Source of the DNA: RGIG8748 sp045646525
Lineage (GTDB): Bacteria > Bacillota > Clostridia > UMGS1810
DNA length: 48,335 nucleotides
Assembly (NCBI GenBank): GCA_045646525.1
Contig: JAZRKX010000011.1
Coordinates: 1-48,335, forward strand
Direction of reading: 5' to 3'
Both the position numbers and the translations under genes were made by a program. Shown in pieces: positions 12,462-20,726 of the stretch. The notes under the pieces are model-generated. The model ran no database searches, was not told the origin of the DNA, and was given only the letters and a program-made list of their open reading frames with translations. Within the stretch, counting starts at the first letter, position 1. Every line of letters starts with the position of its first letter.

Positions 12462-12996
12462 TATTGAGAACAAGAACAGGAAAGAACTGAAAGAGTATAT
12501 AGAGTCGCACTGGCCAGACATCGGTGCGATTCTTTTATTTCTCGCCACGCTGTTAGACTCTGGGAACTTCTATGCGCGAGAGACCATCGAGGCGATGGGA
12601 GATAAGGCGTATGAGAAGTGGAACAACGGCACGAACTACGAGGAGTCTTTAGCGGATGCTGATGTGCGCATCGTAGAGAACATGCGAAAAGAGATGCGCG
12701 CGCTTGTCGGTATCGGCGTTGCCGTGGCAGATGCCGCTGATTACTTGAGTGAACGGTTCTACGCGACCAGAGTGCATGATTTGTCGAGAATCATGGTCAC
12801 GGAACATACACGAATCGAGGCGGCAGAGGTTATCGAGAGAGGAGACACCTATATTTACCATTGTGTGCATGATTCGAGGACTTGCTCGTATTGCGAGAAC
12901 TTGGACGGCATAGTGGTTTCATCTGCGGATGCGGAAATCGGCAATAATTGTCCTCCCATGCATCCTTGGTGTCGGTGTTGGCTGACGAATGGATGA
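12448..12996 (+). CDS. MuF-like minor head protein
   Basis: 182 aa, ATG at 12448, overlapping the 54-aa gene. The C-terminal half contains VTEHTRIEAAEVIERG, HDSRTCSYCENLDG and NCPPMHPWCRC, the phage Mu gpF/SPP1 gp7 head-morphogenesis signature with its cysteine cluster. The N-terminal part is shorter than in most members, which are often 250 aa or more. Relatives attach to the portal and stay in the head. It lies upstream of terL instead of after the portal, so the order of the head genes is altered. Confidence 0.78.
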   Translation: MSLNDIENKNRKELKEYIESHWPDIGAILLFLATLLDSGNFYARETIEAMGDKAYEKWNNGTNYEESLADADVRIVENMRKEMRALVGIGVAVADAADYLSERFYATRVHDLSRIMVTEHTRIEAAEVIERGDTYIYHCVHDSRTCSYCENLDGIVVSSADAEIGNNCPPMHPWCRCWLTNG

Positions 12997-14536
12997 ATTA
13001 AGGAATTTACTGAACCAAAAACATGACGATTGCGAACCTTGGGTGCTAGGGAAGATACCCAAGCACTTCAAGCGTTGCACAGTCGATTTGTCAACAGCCA
13101 AAAAACTGGCTGTGCTTGGTCAGAAGAAGTTGGGCGGCTACTTCGGTGAGGAAACCGAGCCGTTAAAGCTGTATTTCTGCCAAGCGTTGATTGCAGGGGC
13201 GGTGTTTTCTGGCGATTATGACAATATCACCGTATGCACCCCTTCGCAGTATGGTAAATCGTTCATCTTTGGTCGCACGGCCCTTGGCTTGGCGTATGAG
13301 GGAAACCAAGTTTACACTGCGGCGGCGACCACGAAGATAACAGAGGTTCTGATGGACCAAACCGTCAGAGCCGTTTCCGAGAGCCACCCCATGATACAGG
13401 CGGCTCTTGCAAAATCGAATAAGACAAGTATTGAGCGATTAACTACCGCTCTCTCACGGTACAAGATAGGTTTCCCACCAGAGGGAAAGAAACTCGGTGG
13501 ATTCGTTGAGTCTATCACCTTCGGTGACACTTTTTCGGACAAGTCGAAGTCGGGAGCTGTCGGACGAACTGGCATAATGTTTATTGATGAAGCGGCTTTA
13601 TGCTCCGAAGAAGCGTTAGCAGAGACAGGACGACGGCAATTCGCCAAACTGGACGGAACAGCCTATCCTAGAATCATGATTTCCAACCCACACAGGGTTG
13701 GAGTTTTTTATGACTATCTGACTCGTGAGGCAGGCCCTAGGGATTTTGTGCTTTGGATTGACGCTTTGACAGCCGTTGAGGAAGAACGCTTCTCTTATGA
13801 GCAGGTTATCAACTCCGATAACGCCAAGCACAGACCGCTGATGAAGTGCTATCTCCTGTGCGAATTGGACGAGGACGGTCTTGACCAGTTCGCCGAGCCT
13901 GTTATCGTCTCTGACGAAGAACCAGATGATGTTATGTACTATCTGGGAGTCGATGCGGCTTATAAGGGCAAGGATTCCATTTCTATCTGTCTGGGAAGCG
14001 CAGGAGACACCGTGAGGGTGGAAGACATCGTGAATGTCAATGTGGTCGGCGACCAGTGGATAGATGGCGTGACCAGTAAGAAGATAATTGACGATATTTC
14101 AAGACTTGTCGGAGCGTATAAGGTCCAGAGAGTGTGCATTGACATCGGCTATGGTGTCTGGCTCAAAGAAGGTCTGGCACAGCGAGGTATCGCCGTAGAG
14201 GGCGTGAACTTCGGTGGCGGCGCTACCAAGGAGCTTGCCAAGGCAGGAGTGTATGCGGCTAAAATGGCGGCTAACAAGCGCGCCGAGATGCACTTACATC
14301 TCCAATCGCTCATGGACGACAGGACAATAGGTTTTACTCCGAAAGCATGGAACAAGATACGAGACATCATGCCCCATGTGAAAATGGAGATGAAAACTTC
14401 TGGAAAGATACAGGTAGTGCCGAAAAACGCTATCAAGGCAGTTATAGGACGCTCGCCCGATGAACTCGATGCCTGTTTATTGATGATACAGGCGGATATG
14501 ACAGACGGTTTCACGCATAGGGAATATATCACATGA
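12989..14536 (+). CDS. terL: Terminase large subunit
   Basis: 515 aa, overlapping the MuF-like gene by 8 bases. ATPase: an atypical Walker A TPSQYGKS (residues 84-91) and Walker B IMFIDEA (Asp200, Glu201). RNase H-like nuclease: YLGVDAAYKGKDS (Asp322), VCIDIGYG (Asp385) and SPDELDACL (Asp491, Asp494). It pumps DNA into the prohead with ATP hydrolysis and cuts the concatemer. The next gene, the portal, begins at the stop (ATGA). Confidence 0.92.
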   Translation: MDELRNLLNQKHDDCEPWVLGKIPKHFKRCTVDLSTAKKLAVLGQKKLGGYFGEETEPLKLYFCQALIAGAVFSGDYDNITVCTPSQYGKSFIFGRTALGLAYEGNQVYTAAATTKITEVLMDQTVRAVSESHPMIQAALAKSNKTSIERLTTALSRYKIGFPPEGKKLGGFVESITFGDTFSDKSKSGAVGRTGIMFIDEAALCSEEALAETGRRQFAKLDGTAYPRIMISNPHRVGVFYDYLTREAGPRDFVLWIDALTAVEEERFSYEQVINSDNAKHRPLMKCYLLCELDEDGLDQFAEPVIVSDEEPDDVMYYLGVDAAYKGKDSISICLGSAGDTVRVEDIVNVNVVGDQWIDGVTSKKIIDDISRLVGAYKVQRVCIDIGYGVWLKEGLAQRGIAVEGVNFGGGATKELAKAGVYAAKMAANKRAEMHLHLQSLMDDRTIGFTPKAWNKIRDIMPHVKMEMKTSGKIQVVPKNAIKAVIGRSPDELDACLLMIQADMTDGFTHREYIT

Positions 14537-15852
14537 ATGTAGAACAGGCTGAACAGGCTATTTTAGATGACATCTTACAATGCGGTGGTTGCACCGACAT
14601 AGGAATGAAGAAAAAGAACAGGCATGGCTTGGATAAGATTGAATATCTCAAGAAAAACCTGCCTATTCTTGATTATGTGCTTGACGAGGCCGTTTATTAC
14701 ATCTTTTCAAGCGGAATCACCACTGGAGACACCGATTCCAGCAATAAATTAAAGGAATGGCTCTCCAGAAAGAATGTAAACGGCGTTCCGAACGAATTGG
14801 TATTAAAATCTGGCGTTAGAAACTCATTAGTTGACGGATGTTGCGGTATTCGTGTGTATAATAACGATTTATACGCCGTTCCGCGCGGTTATTACGCCAC
14901 TTTGACCCAGATGATAGACGGAATCGAGCAAATCATCGGTTTTTTAATCAGACAGGACGGAAAACCGCTACGCGAGCAGATAGAACTCAAGCGCGACTAC
15001 CAGTCTCTTGAAGAAATCTACGCCAGATTCCAGAAAGACAAGCTGATTTTCCTTGACAAAAACGATTTTGCTAGCTTGCGGAACAACACGGCGTATCTTT
15101 TTGGTGATTCGCCGCTTTTGCGCGACCAGTTAAGGATTGATTTGCTTGTTTCAGAGTATGAGCACCTTAATTACGACCTTGACTTTGACGGTCCGGGCCG
15201 TTTCATCCTGCATGTCAAGGATGGAGTGACCGCAGGCGAAGATGCGTCATCAACACAGTTGATTAACCAGTCTGGCGGCGCGCAGGCCAGAAGGAACGAC
15301 AAAGCGCTGTCTGAAGCGACCAGAATCGCTAAACAGATAAAAGAATCAAGCTCTGATGCCGTTATAGCGCTGTCAAATGCGTTTGACAAGGAAATTACGC
15401 ACCTTCCGAGAGTCACAAAATCGACTGATGACTTCTTCCGCGAGTGGATTCGCAATGAAGGCGTGATTTTAGCGCAGGATATTGGTATTTCGCCTGCTCT
15501 GTTGGAGTTGGGCGACATTTCTGGCAATGTGTCTATGGAAAAAATCATAGATAATGCTGTAACCAACACCATTATCCCCATCAGAGACAACTATGCGCCG
15601 CAGTTCTCTGACTTAATCGCAGGAGTTGTTGGAGTTCCGAAGGTTTACTTTGACGATTACAAGTTGGCGCAGGTCGAAAATGTTAATAATGTGCGTCAGA
15701 AGGTTGCGAACATGATTCGTGATATCTCTGTGGCACAGAAAAACGCTCCGTCACCAGACAAGGAAGAGCTGTCAGAGATGTTGACAGACTATCTGATGAA
15801 CTCCTTGACCGATGAAGCAGGGCGTATAGCAGAACTTAATGACAAACGGTAA
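14533..15852 (+). CDS. Portal protein
   Basis: 439 aa, ATGA overlap with terL. The central region (KDKLIFLDKND, a long helical segment, SPALLELGDISGNVSMEKIIDNAV) and overall length fit the SPP1-type portal family. Twelve copies form the ring at one head vertex through which DNA is packaged and ejected and to which the tail attaches. The placement directly after terL supports the call; the sequence match itself is by pattern. Confidence 0.85.
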   Translation: MNVEQAEQAILDDILQCGGCTDIGMKKKNRHGLDKIEYLKKNLPILDYVLDEAVYYIFSSGITTGDTDSSNKLKEWLSRKNVNGVPNELVLKSGVRNSLVDGCCGIRVYNNDLYAVPRGYYATLTQMIDGIEQIIGFLIRQDGKPLREQIELKRDYQSLEEIYARFQKDKLIFLDKNDFASLRNNTAYLFGDSPLLRDQLRIDLLVSEYEHLNYDLDFDGPGRFILHVKDGVTAGEDASSTQLINQSGGAQARRNDKALSEATRIAKQIKESSSDAVIALSNAFDKEITHLPRVTKSTDDFFREWIRNEGVILAQDIGISPALLELGDISGNVSMEKIIDNAVTNTIIPIRDNYAPQFSDLIAGVVGVPKVYFDDYKLAQVENVNNVRQKVANMIRDISVAQKNAPSPDKEELSEMLTDYLMNSLTDEAGRIAELNDKR

Positions 15853-15875
15853 TTAAAAAAGAGAGGAGAATTACC

Positions 15876-16400
15876 ATGGCAGACATTAGCGAAATTTTAA
15901 GGAAAGCAGAATCGGTAGAGCCTATCGCTGAAATGGGCGGCAGACAAATCATGAGTTTTGACGACCAGATGTCCTTGGCTACCAAAGAGAACATGGAATC
16001 CATGACCAACAAGGCTATGGGCAAGAAGGGCGGCGATTTAGGCGGTATTAAATGGAATCCAGACGGAACGCTTGCTAGAACAAAGGGCAATGTGGCTTCA
16101 GTGAACATGGATTCGTTCTATAATAACCGATTCAGAAAGCTGAAGAACAAATACTATGTTGTCACTGACAAACTGGCGATTGCAGGATTGCGTGACAACA
16201 AAGTTCCGTATCCGCACATCGAAGCGTATGTGATTGGAGAGAATGACGGAAAGATTGTCTGCGAGAAAAAGGTGACTATCAGCGACAAGGAGTTTGTTGC
16301 CGATTACACACATAGATTAGACCATGCTTCTATGAAGATGGTGCTCAACGCAATCTCTGAATTTGATGTTGAGAAGGAAACCGAGAGTTTAGCATTTTAG
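15876..16400 (+). CDS. Head-module protein of unknown function
   Basis: 174 aa with GAGAGGAG upstream of the ATG. It contains a Gly/Lys-rich linker (KAMGKKGGDLGGIKWNPDG) and a beta-rich C-terminal half (YYVVTDKLAIAGLRDNKVPYPHIEAYVIG, KKVTISDKEF). It lies between portal and protease/scaffold, where minor capsid or decoration proteins are usual. No family recognised. Confidence 0.65.
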   Translation: MADISEILRKAESVEPIAEMGGRQIMSFDDQMSLATKENMESMTNKAMGKKGGDLGGIKWNPDGTLARTKGNVASVNMDSFYNNRFRKLKNKYYVVTDKLAIAGLRDNKVPYPHIEAYVIGENDGKIVCEKKVTISDKEFVADYTHRLDHASMKMVLNAISEFDVEKETESLAF

Positions 16401-16411
16401 AGGAAAGGAGT

Positions 16412-16672
16412 ATGGCGATGCTGAAAGTTAGCTATTCCGTAAAGATTTACCTGTGCGACACCGACATCACTTTTGATGATGCCACTAAAGAGGGCGCAGG
16501 TACAGCCGCTTACAATGCTGTCTGGAATGGTCACGATGTCAAGATTGTCGATTACAGCGGCAAGGACTACTACATTCGCTATGGCGCTATCTGCTATGCA
16601 GAGATTACCAAGACAGCAAGCACGGTCAGCGTACAGGACGATACTTGTCCGTCTGGCGACGAAAGCGAGTAA
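16412..16672 (+). CDS. Small head-module protein
   Basis: 86 aa with GGAAAGGAG upstream of the ATG at 16412. Beta-rich (SYSVKIYLCDTDITFDDATKEG, VKIVDYSGKDYYIRYGAICYAEITK) with an acidic end. It could be a small decoration or structural protein, but this is based on location alone. Confidence 0.6.
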   Translation: MAMLKVSYSVKIYLCDTDITFDDATKEGAGTAAYNAVWNGHDVKIVDYSGKDYYIRYGAICYAEITKTASTVSVQDDTCPSGDESE

Positions 16673-16675
16673 ACC

Positions 16676-17104
16676 ATGATAGTTTACAAGAGCGTGAAGG
16701 AAATGCGCTCCGTCAATAGTGGTAAGGTTGGTTATTTTGAATTAGACGAGACGAAAGGGAAGAACTATTTTAAGCTGTACGACCTCGTAAAGTCTCCCCA
16801 GACAAAGCTGATTCAGACAACCGACAAAGCCTACCAGTATGTGACGCTCAAGCCGAATAAGCACTACAAACTGCTTTCCGACGAAATGATGGAGCAAATT
16901 TCTGAAAAGTTCAAAGAAAAAGTCAAGTATTCTGACTCTTTAGAAAGAACTCTGAAAGATGCAGGCATGGAATACGAGGTCGTCAAGTGCCGTACCTGCG
17001 GTGGCAGGGTCAAGAAGTTGGAATACAAAACGGTGGAGGTTGTTCATGGACTTAATCAAAGAAAGAGAGAAACGAACACTCCGTCGGAAGATAGCAAAGA
17101 GTAA
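16676..17104 (+). CDS. Head-module protein with CxxC motif
   Basis: 142 aa, starting 4 nt after the previous stop with no strong ribosome site, so it is likely coupled. The C-terminal part has CRTCGG and a basic tail. No family recognised. Its last 59 bases overlap the start of the protease/scaffold gene. Confidence 0.58.
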   Translation: MIVYKSVKEMRSVNSGKVGYFELDETKGKNYFKLYDLVKSPQTKLIQTTDKAYQYVTLKPNKHYKLLSDEMMEQISEKFKEKVKYSDSLERTLKDAGMEYEVVKCRTCGGRVKKLEYKTVEVVHGLNQRKRETNTPSEDSKE

Positions 17105-18071
17105 GTTTGACAACATGATTACCCTCTCTGCGGATGCCGATAACGGTATCCGTCTTTTAGACGAGGGAACGGTTGTCACCGCCGAAGGCGATGTCTGGTT
17201 TTACATCGAAAAGGGTGCGTTGGAGCGGTATCTGAACACGATTGATGATGACTTTGAGGGTTATATCAAGTATGGTCATGTAGATTTCGCCAATGCGCCT
17301 ATTTTGTTGGGTTCTTTCAAAAAATCAGACTTTACTTTGGTTGATATTGGTGACGGAAGAAAATCGCTGTATGTCAAGCCGACATTCTTTGACACTTACA
17401 CCTTGAAAGACATTCAAGCCATGCCGTTTGATATTGGCGTGAGCGTAGAGATGAATGTTGCTAAAGATGAAGAAGCGACAGAGAAGTTGGGCTTTGATGT
17501 GGTCAGCGACCTTTTCATATCTGGCTTTGCTGTTGTCGGTGACGCAGGCAATGTCAACTCTTCCGGCGTAAAACTAGGAGGTAGCAAATTGGATTTGAAA
17601 GCGATTACCAAGGCGCTCGAAGAACAGAGCGAACTTGACCTTGCCGCATTACAGGATGCGCTTGGTGAAGAGGCCGAAGAGGTCGAAACCGAGGAGACCG
17701 CCGAAGCTACGGAAGAAGTAGCCGAGGAATCCGAGGAGGCAACCGAAGAAGTCGAAGAAGCGACGGAAGAGGTTGCGGAGGAAGCGGAAACCGAGGAAGA
17801 AGCAGAACCGTCTATGGACGAGGTTCTTGCTAGTGTTACTGAACTGACCAATAAGGTTGAAGCTCTTGAGAAAGAGAACGAGGAGCTTAAAGGTCAGATT
17901 GAGAAGCTGACGGCAGACAAGGAAGAAGTTTCCATGAAGCTGTCGGCAAAAGAAGGGGAAATTTCCGATTTCCTCAAAGCGTTTAGTGGTCTGAAGCTGA
18001 ATGTTTCTGACCCCGAAGAGAAACCCGAAAGTAAGCAGATGTCCATTGCAATGGACGGTATAGGAGAATAA
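17046..18071 (+). CDS. Capsid protease and scaffold fusion (probable)
   Basis: 341 aa from ATG 17046 with GGTGGAGG upstream; a longer frame from 16959 lacks a ribosome site. The N-terminal 170 residues (IKYGHVDFANAPILLGSFKK, PFDIGVSVEMNV, FISGFAVVGDAGN) resemble prohead-protease-type domains before phage capsids. A low-complexity acidic stretch (about residues 208-258, repeats like EEATEEVAEE) and a coiled coil (VEALEKENEELKGQIEKL) follow, as expected of a scaffold. A protease-scaffold fusion directly before the capsid gene is common. No catalytic residues could be assigned. Confidence 0.62.
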   Translation: MDLIKEREKRTLRRKIAKSKFDNMITLSADADNGIRLLDEGTVVTAEGDVWFYIEKGALERYLNTIDDDFEGYIKYGHVDFANAPILLGSFKKSDFTLVDIGDGRKSLYVKPTFFDTYTLKDIQAMPFDIGVSVEMNVAKDEEATEKLGFDVVSDLFISGFAVVGDAGNVNSSGVKLGGSKLDLKAITKALEEQSELDLAALQDALGEEAEEVETEETAEATEEVAEESEEATEEVEEATEEVAEEAETEEEAEPSMDEVLASVTELTNKVEALEKENEELKGQIEKLTADKEEVSMKLSAKEGEISDFLKAFSGLKLNVSDPEEKPESKQMSIAMDGIGE

Positions 18072-18073
18072 TT

Positions 18074-19210
18074 ATGGATATGACATTAGAAATGCTTGAC
18101 AAAGCGTCAGTCGATTCTGTCAAGCTCGCAGGCAAGTTCTCCGACATTATCGGAGATTGCTGTGGTGCAGAAGTCAATCTTCGCACACAGCTCATTGACA
18201 ACTTTCCGCTCGTAGCATGGCTTCTTGGAACATCTATGTCGAACTATATTCGTCAGAACATGTTTCGTGAGGGCCGTTGCGGAATGTTTAAGGACAACGA
18301 TGGCAAGTGGACTCTGAAAGTTCCGGGTTCGCTGTGGTCTGTTCCTGCAACATCTTCTGCTGAAGAGTGTTGCTTCGTTCCGTTTGAGTTTGATAAGTGC
18401 GCAGGCACAGTTCCGCTGAACCTGCTCTGCCTCAAGGATTGCGAGAGCATCGAGGACGAACTGGTTGGCTACAACCTTCGCTCTCGTACTGTCGAGGGTC
18501 TTGCGTATGCAGGAGATACAGAGGACGAGGTTCGCAGACGCATTGCTCGTCTGTCGTTTGCGTTCTATCAGGCCTACAACGCCATCTACGGACATGATGA
18601 TACATTCGTAGAGGGTGACGGAACTTCCGTACCGCTCAAGCCGTTCCACGGTCTTGCGCAGGTCATGGACAATCCTGCTGTTGTGGCTATCGAGGGTGGA
18701 GACATCTTCTCCGCGTTTGAGTCTCTTGGATGCCGCGCCAGAATCATCGGTGGCGATTATGTTGTCGCTGTCAACCCGATTATTTATCAGTCGATTGAGG
18801 CGGCTATTCAGCCGAACCAGTTTAACGCTTATCCGAGCGGTTGGACGAAGGTCAATGGCGAGCTTCGTTACAACGGCTATCGCTTCATCGAAGACAGGCT
18901 TGTGCCTGTTGACATGGAGGCAGGAACAGGTGAGGCGTGGGTGCTGTCTGGCGATGTTGTTGGTCTGTACATGATGGATAACATCTTTGCTACTGACCGC
19001 TTCATCCGTCGCATCGACAATGTTGAGACTCTTGAGAACGGTTGCGCATCCAAGTGTGATTACTACTACAACATGGGCGCGGCCTTCAACTCCAACGCCG
19101 CGAAGCTGATGAAGATTGTTGACATCCCGATTTCTGGTGCTTGCGCATCTGGTATTGGTGATTTGGCAGGACTTATTACTCCGAATACGCTTGTTCCCAC
19201 GATTGGTTAA
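18074..19210 (+). CDS. Major capsid protein (cysteine-rich)
   Basis: 378 aa, the first gene after the scaffold; size, position and GAGGGACG-free, highly regular coding suggest the major capsid protein, presumably with the HK97 fold. It has about 12 cysteines, including pairs DCCG and EECC. That number is unusual for a capsid protein and may allow disulphide or metal cross-links between subunits. The family is inferred from position, not from a recognised motif. Confidence 0.72.
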   Translation: MDMTLEMLDKASVDSVKLAGKFSDIIGDCCGAEVNLRTQLIDNFPLVAWLLGTSMSNYIRQNMFREGRCGMFKDNDGKWTLKVPGSLWSVPATSSAEECCFVPFEFDKCAGTVPLNLLCLKDCESIEDELVGYNLRSRTVEGLAYAGDTEDEVRRRIARLSFAFYQAYNAIYGHDDTFVEGDGTSVPLKPFHGLAQVMDNPAVVAIEGGDIFSAFESLGCRARIIGGDYVVAVNPIIYQSIEAAIQPNQFNAYPSGWTKVNGELRYNGYRFIEDRLVPVDMEAGTGEAWVLSGDVVGLYMMDNIFATDRFIRRIDNVETLENGCASKCDYYYNMGAAFNSNAAKLMKIVDIPISGACASGIGDLAGLITPNTLVPTIG

Positions 19211-19214
19211 ATAA

Positions 19215-19883
19215 ATGATTGCAGGTATTACAGAACAGTTAAGTGAATATTGCGAGTGCGTTGGCGATGTCGAGGAGCGAGATGTAAAGGAAATCATCGA
19301 CTTGATTTCCATGTACACCTGTTGGACTACCGAGCCATGCGATACTTTTCTGTTTGGAGAGCGAAGGGAGGTCGAGGACCTTCCTTCGTGTCTCGATTGT
19401 GAGTATGAGTTCGAGCCGTTCTACCATCCTTTTGATGAAGACAGCTTCGAGTTTACAGTCACTCACCAGAACGGCATGGAGATTGAAGCCACGGTTGTTG
19501 ATTATGTCTACAATCCGTCTACAGGCAAGTTTCTTGTTGATGTAGATTTGCCAAGTTGCAAATGCGTACAGCCCAAATGCTCTCCCTGCGAGGATAAATA
19601 CACTTTGAGTGTTGTCTACAAAGCAGGATATGAGGTATTGCCAGACTGTCTGTTGCCTGTGTTCTGCAATCTCTTGGATGTTATTCAAGCGAAGAACGAG
19701 TGTGATTGCGAAACAGAGTGCGGCTGTGGCAACGGAGAGCAAGATATTAAGTATGCCACCGGTGATGTTGTCACGGCGGCGCTTGAAACTGACCTCGGCA
19801 AAGCACTGGTCGAACAGTACAAACGCCAGTTAGCACTCATTTCACTTTGCGAAGAACATTCAATGTGGGGAATTGTAGTATGA
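19215..19883 (+). CDS. Cysteine-rich head-tail connector candidate
   Basis: 222 aa with about 17 cysteines, in repeated CxC/CxxC groupings (CEC, CLDC, CKC, KCSPC, CDCETECGCG). It sits where head-completion or connector proteins are found (after the capsid gene, before the gp10-like protein). Its start has only a weak ribosome site. The cysteines could bind metals or form disulphides. No family recognised. Confidence 0.6.
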   Translation: MIAGITEQLSEYCECVGDVEERDVKEIIDLISMYTCWTTEPCDTFLFGERREVEDLPSCLDCEYEFEPFYHPFDEDSFEFTVTHQNGMEIEATVVDYVYNPSTGKFLVDVDLPSCKCVQPKCSPCEDKYTLSVVYKAGYEVLPDCLLPVFCNLLDVIQAKNECDCETECGCGNGEQDIKYATGDVVTAALETDLGKALVEQYKRQLALISLCEEHSMWGIVV

Positions 19884-20098
19884 GGTTGAAATTCAAAGGT
19901 ATTAAGCGTGAAACGAAGAGCAGAGGATGCGGTTGCCACGGACGACGAAGAAGTGGCGCTCGCATCGCTACTATTAAACCGTTTCACTTACCTAGCGGAG
20001 CAACGGTTGTTTTCAGAATAGGGAAAGCGCAAAACATCTCCGACTCTGATGCGGAGTTCTTGTTGCGCGAGTTTCCTACAGCGTTTGAACAGGTATGA
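19880..20098 (+). CDS. Small basic head-completion protein candidate
   Basis: 72 aa from ATG 19880 overlapping the previous stop (ATGA). A basic N-terminus (RLKFKGIKRETKSRGCGCHGRRRSG) is followed by a beta-rich half and an acidic helix. In its position, head-closure proteins are typical. No family recognised. The longer in-frame start at 19847 is rejected in favour of the coupled one. Confidence 0.58.
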   Translation: MRLKFKGIKRETKSRGCGCHGRRRSGARIATIKPFHLPSGATVVFRIGKAQNISDSDAEFLLREFPTAFEQV

Positions 20099-20472
20099 TA
20101 GGAAGCATTAAAAACGAGGGCATAGCCGCTCTGGAAGAAGATTTTTCAGAAGTAGCAAGCAAGGCAAAGAGCTACATGCAAGCCAGAGTAAACGCTACCT
20201 GCACAGAGGGATTTGCAACAGGAAAGCTCGAATCTTCCATAGTGAATGAGAGAGTTGCAAAGTGGCACTGGCAGGTAGGAAGTCATTTAGACTATGCGTC
20301 CTATGTAAATAATGGTCGTGGTTTTGAGTTCCCAAGGAACAGAATCAGTGGTCGCCTGTACCTAAAAGGGCTTGACTTCTGGATGCCTCCGGGCTTCCCT
20401 GTCTGGCCAATGAAGGGCAAGGAATTTATAGAAAGCACAAAGCAATACATAGAAGATATAGTGCTTTACTGA
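20095..20472 (+). CDS. HK97 gp10-like neck/tail completion protein
   Basis: 125 aa, ATGA overlap with the previous gene. The pattern TGKLESSIVNE, then WHWQVGSHLDYASYVNNGRGFEFP, is typical of the HK97 gp10-like family that closes the neck and attaches tail to head. Supported by its place between head-completion and tail-tube genes. Confidence 0.75.
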   Translation: MIGSIKNEGIAALEEDFSEVASKAKSYMQARVNATCTEGFATGKLESSIVNERVAKWHWQVGSHLDYASYVNNGRGFEFPRNRISGRLYLKGLDFWMPPGFPVWPMKGKEFIESTKQYIEDIVLY

Positions 20473-20500
20473 AAACATCCATTTATTTAGGAGGTTTCAC

Positions 20501-20722
20501 ATGGACAAAGAAAAAGAGACCAAGGTTGAAGCCGAAGTTAAGGAAGAGCCTGTCAAGGAAGAGCCGAAGAAGGCTGAACCAAAGAAGAAGGCTTCTCCGA
20601 AAAAGGCTGAACCGAAGGCCGATAAAAAATCCTTTGTTGAGCGCAAGCTGAAAGCAATCAACTCCATGAGTAATGCGTTTTTAGCCAAGGCGCAGGCAGA
20701 GCGATTGATGTCAAGGAGGTAA
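20501..20722 (+). CDS. Lys/Glu/Pro-rich small protein
   Basis: 73 aa with AGGAGG 7 nt upstream. The first 40 residues are a KEEPKKAEPKK-type low-complexity stretch, and the C-terminal 30 are helical and basic (VERKLKAINSMSNAFLAKA). It lies between neck and tail-tube genes. Function unknown; it may be a tail terminator/accessory or a disordered linker protein. Confidence 0.6.
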   Translation: MDKEKETKVEAEVKEEPVKEEPKKAEPKKKASPKKAEPKADKKSFVERKLKAINSMSNAFLAKAQAERLMSRR

Positions 20723-20726
20723 TGAC

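Noticed and set aside
18107..19318. 403-aa open frame on the minus strand antisense to the capsid gene
   Set aside because: It has no ribosome site and lies over a strongly supported plus-strand structural gene; its length reflects codon bias of the sense gene.
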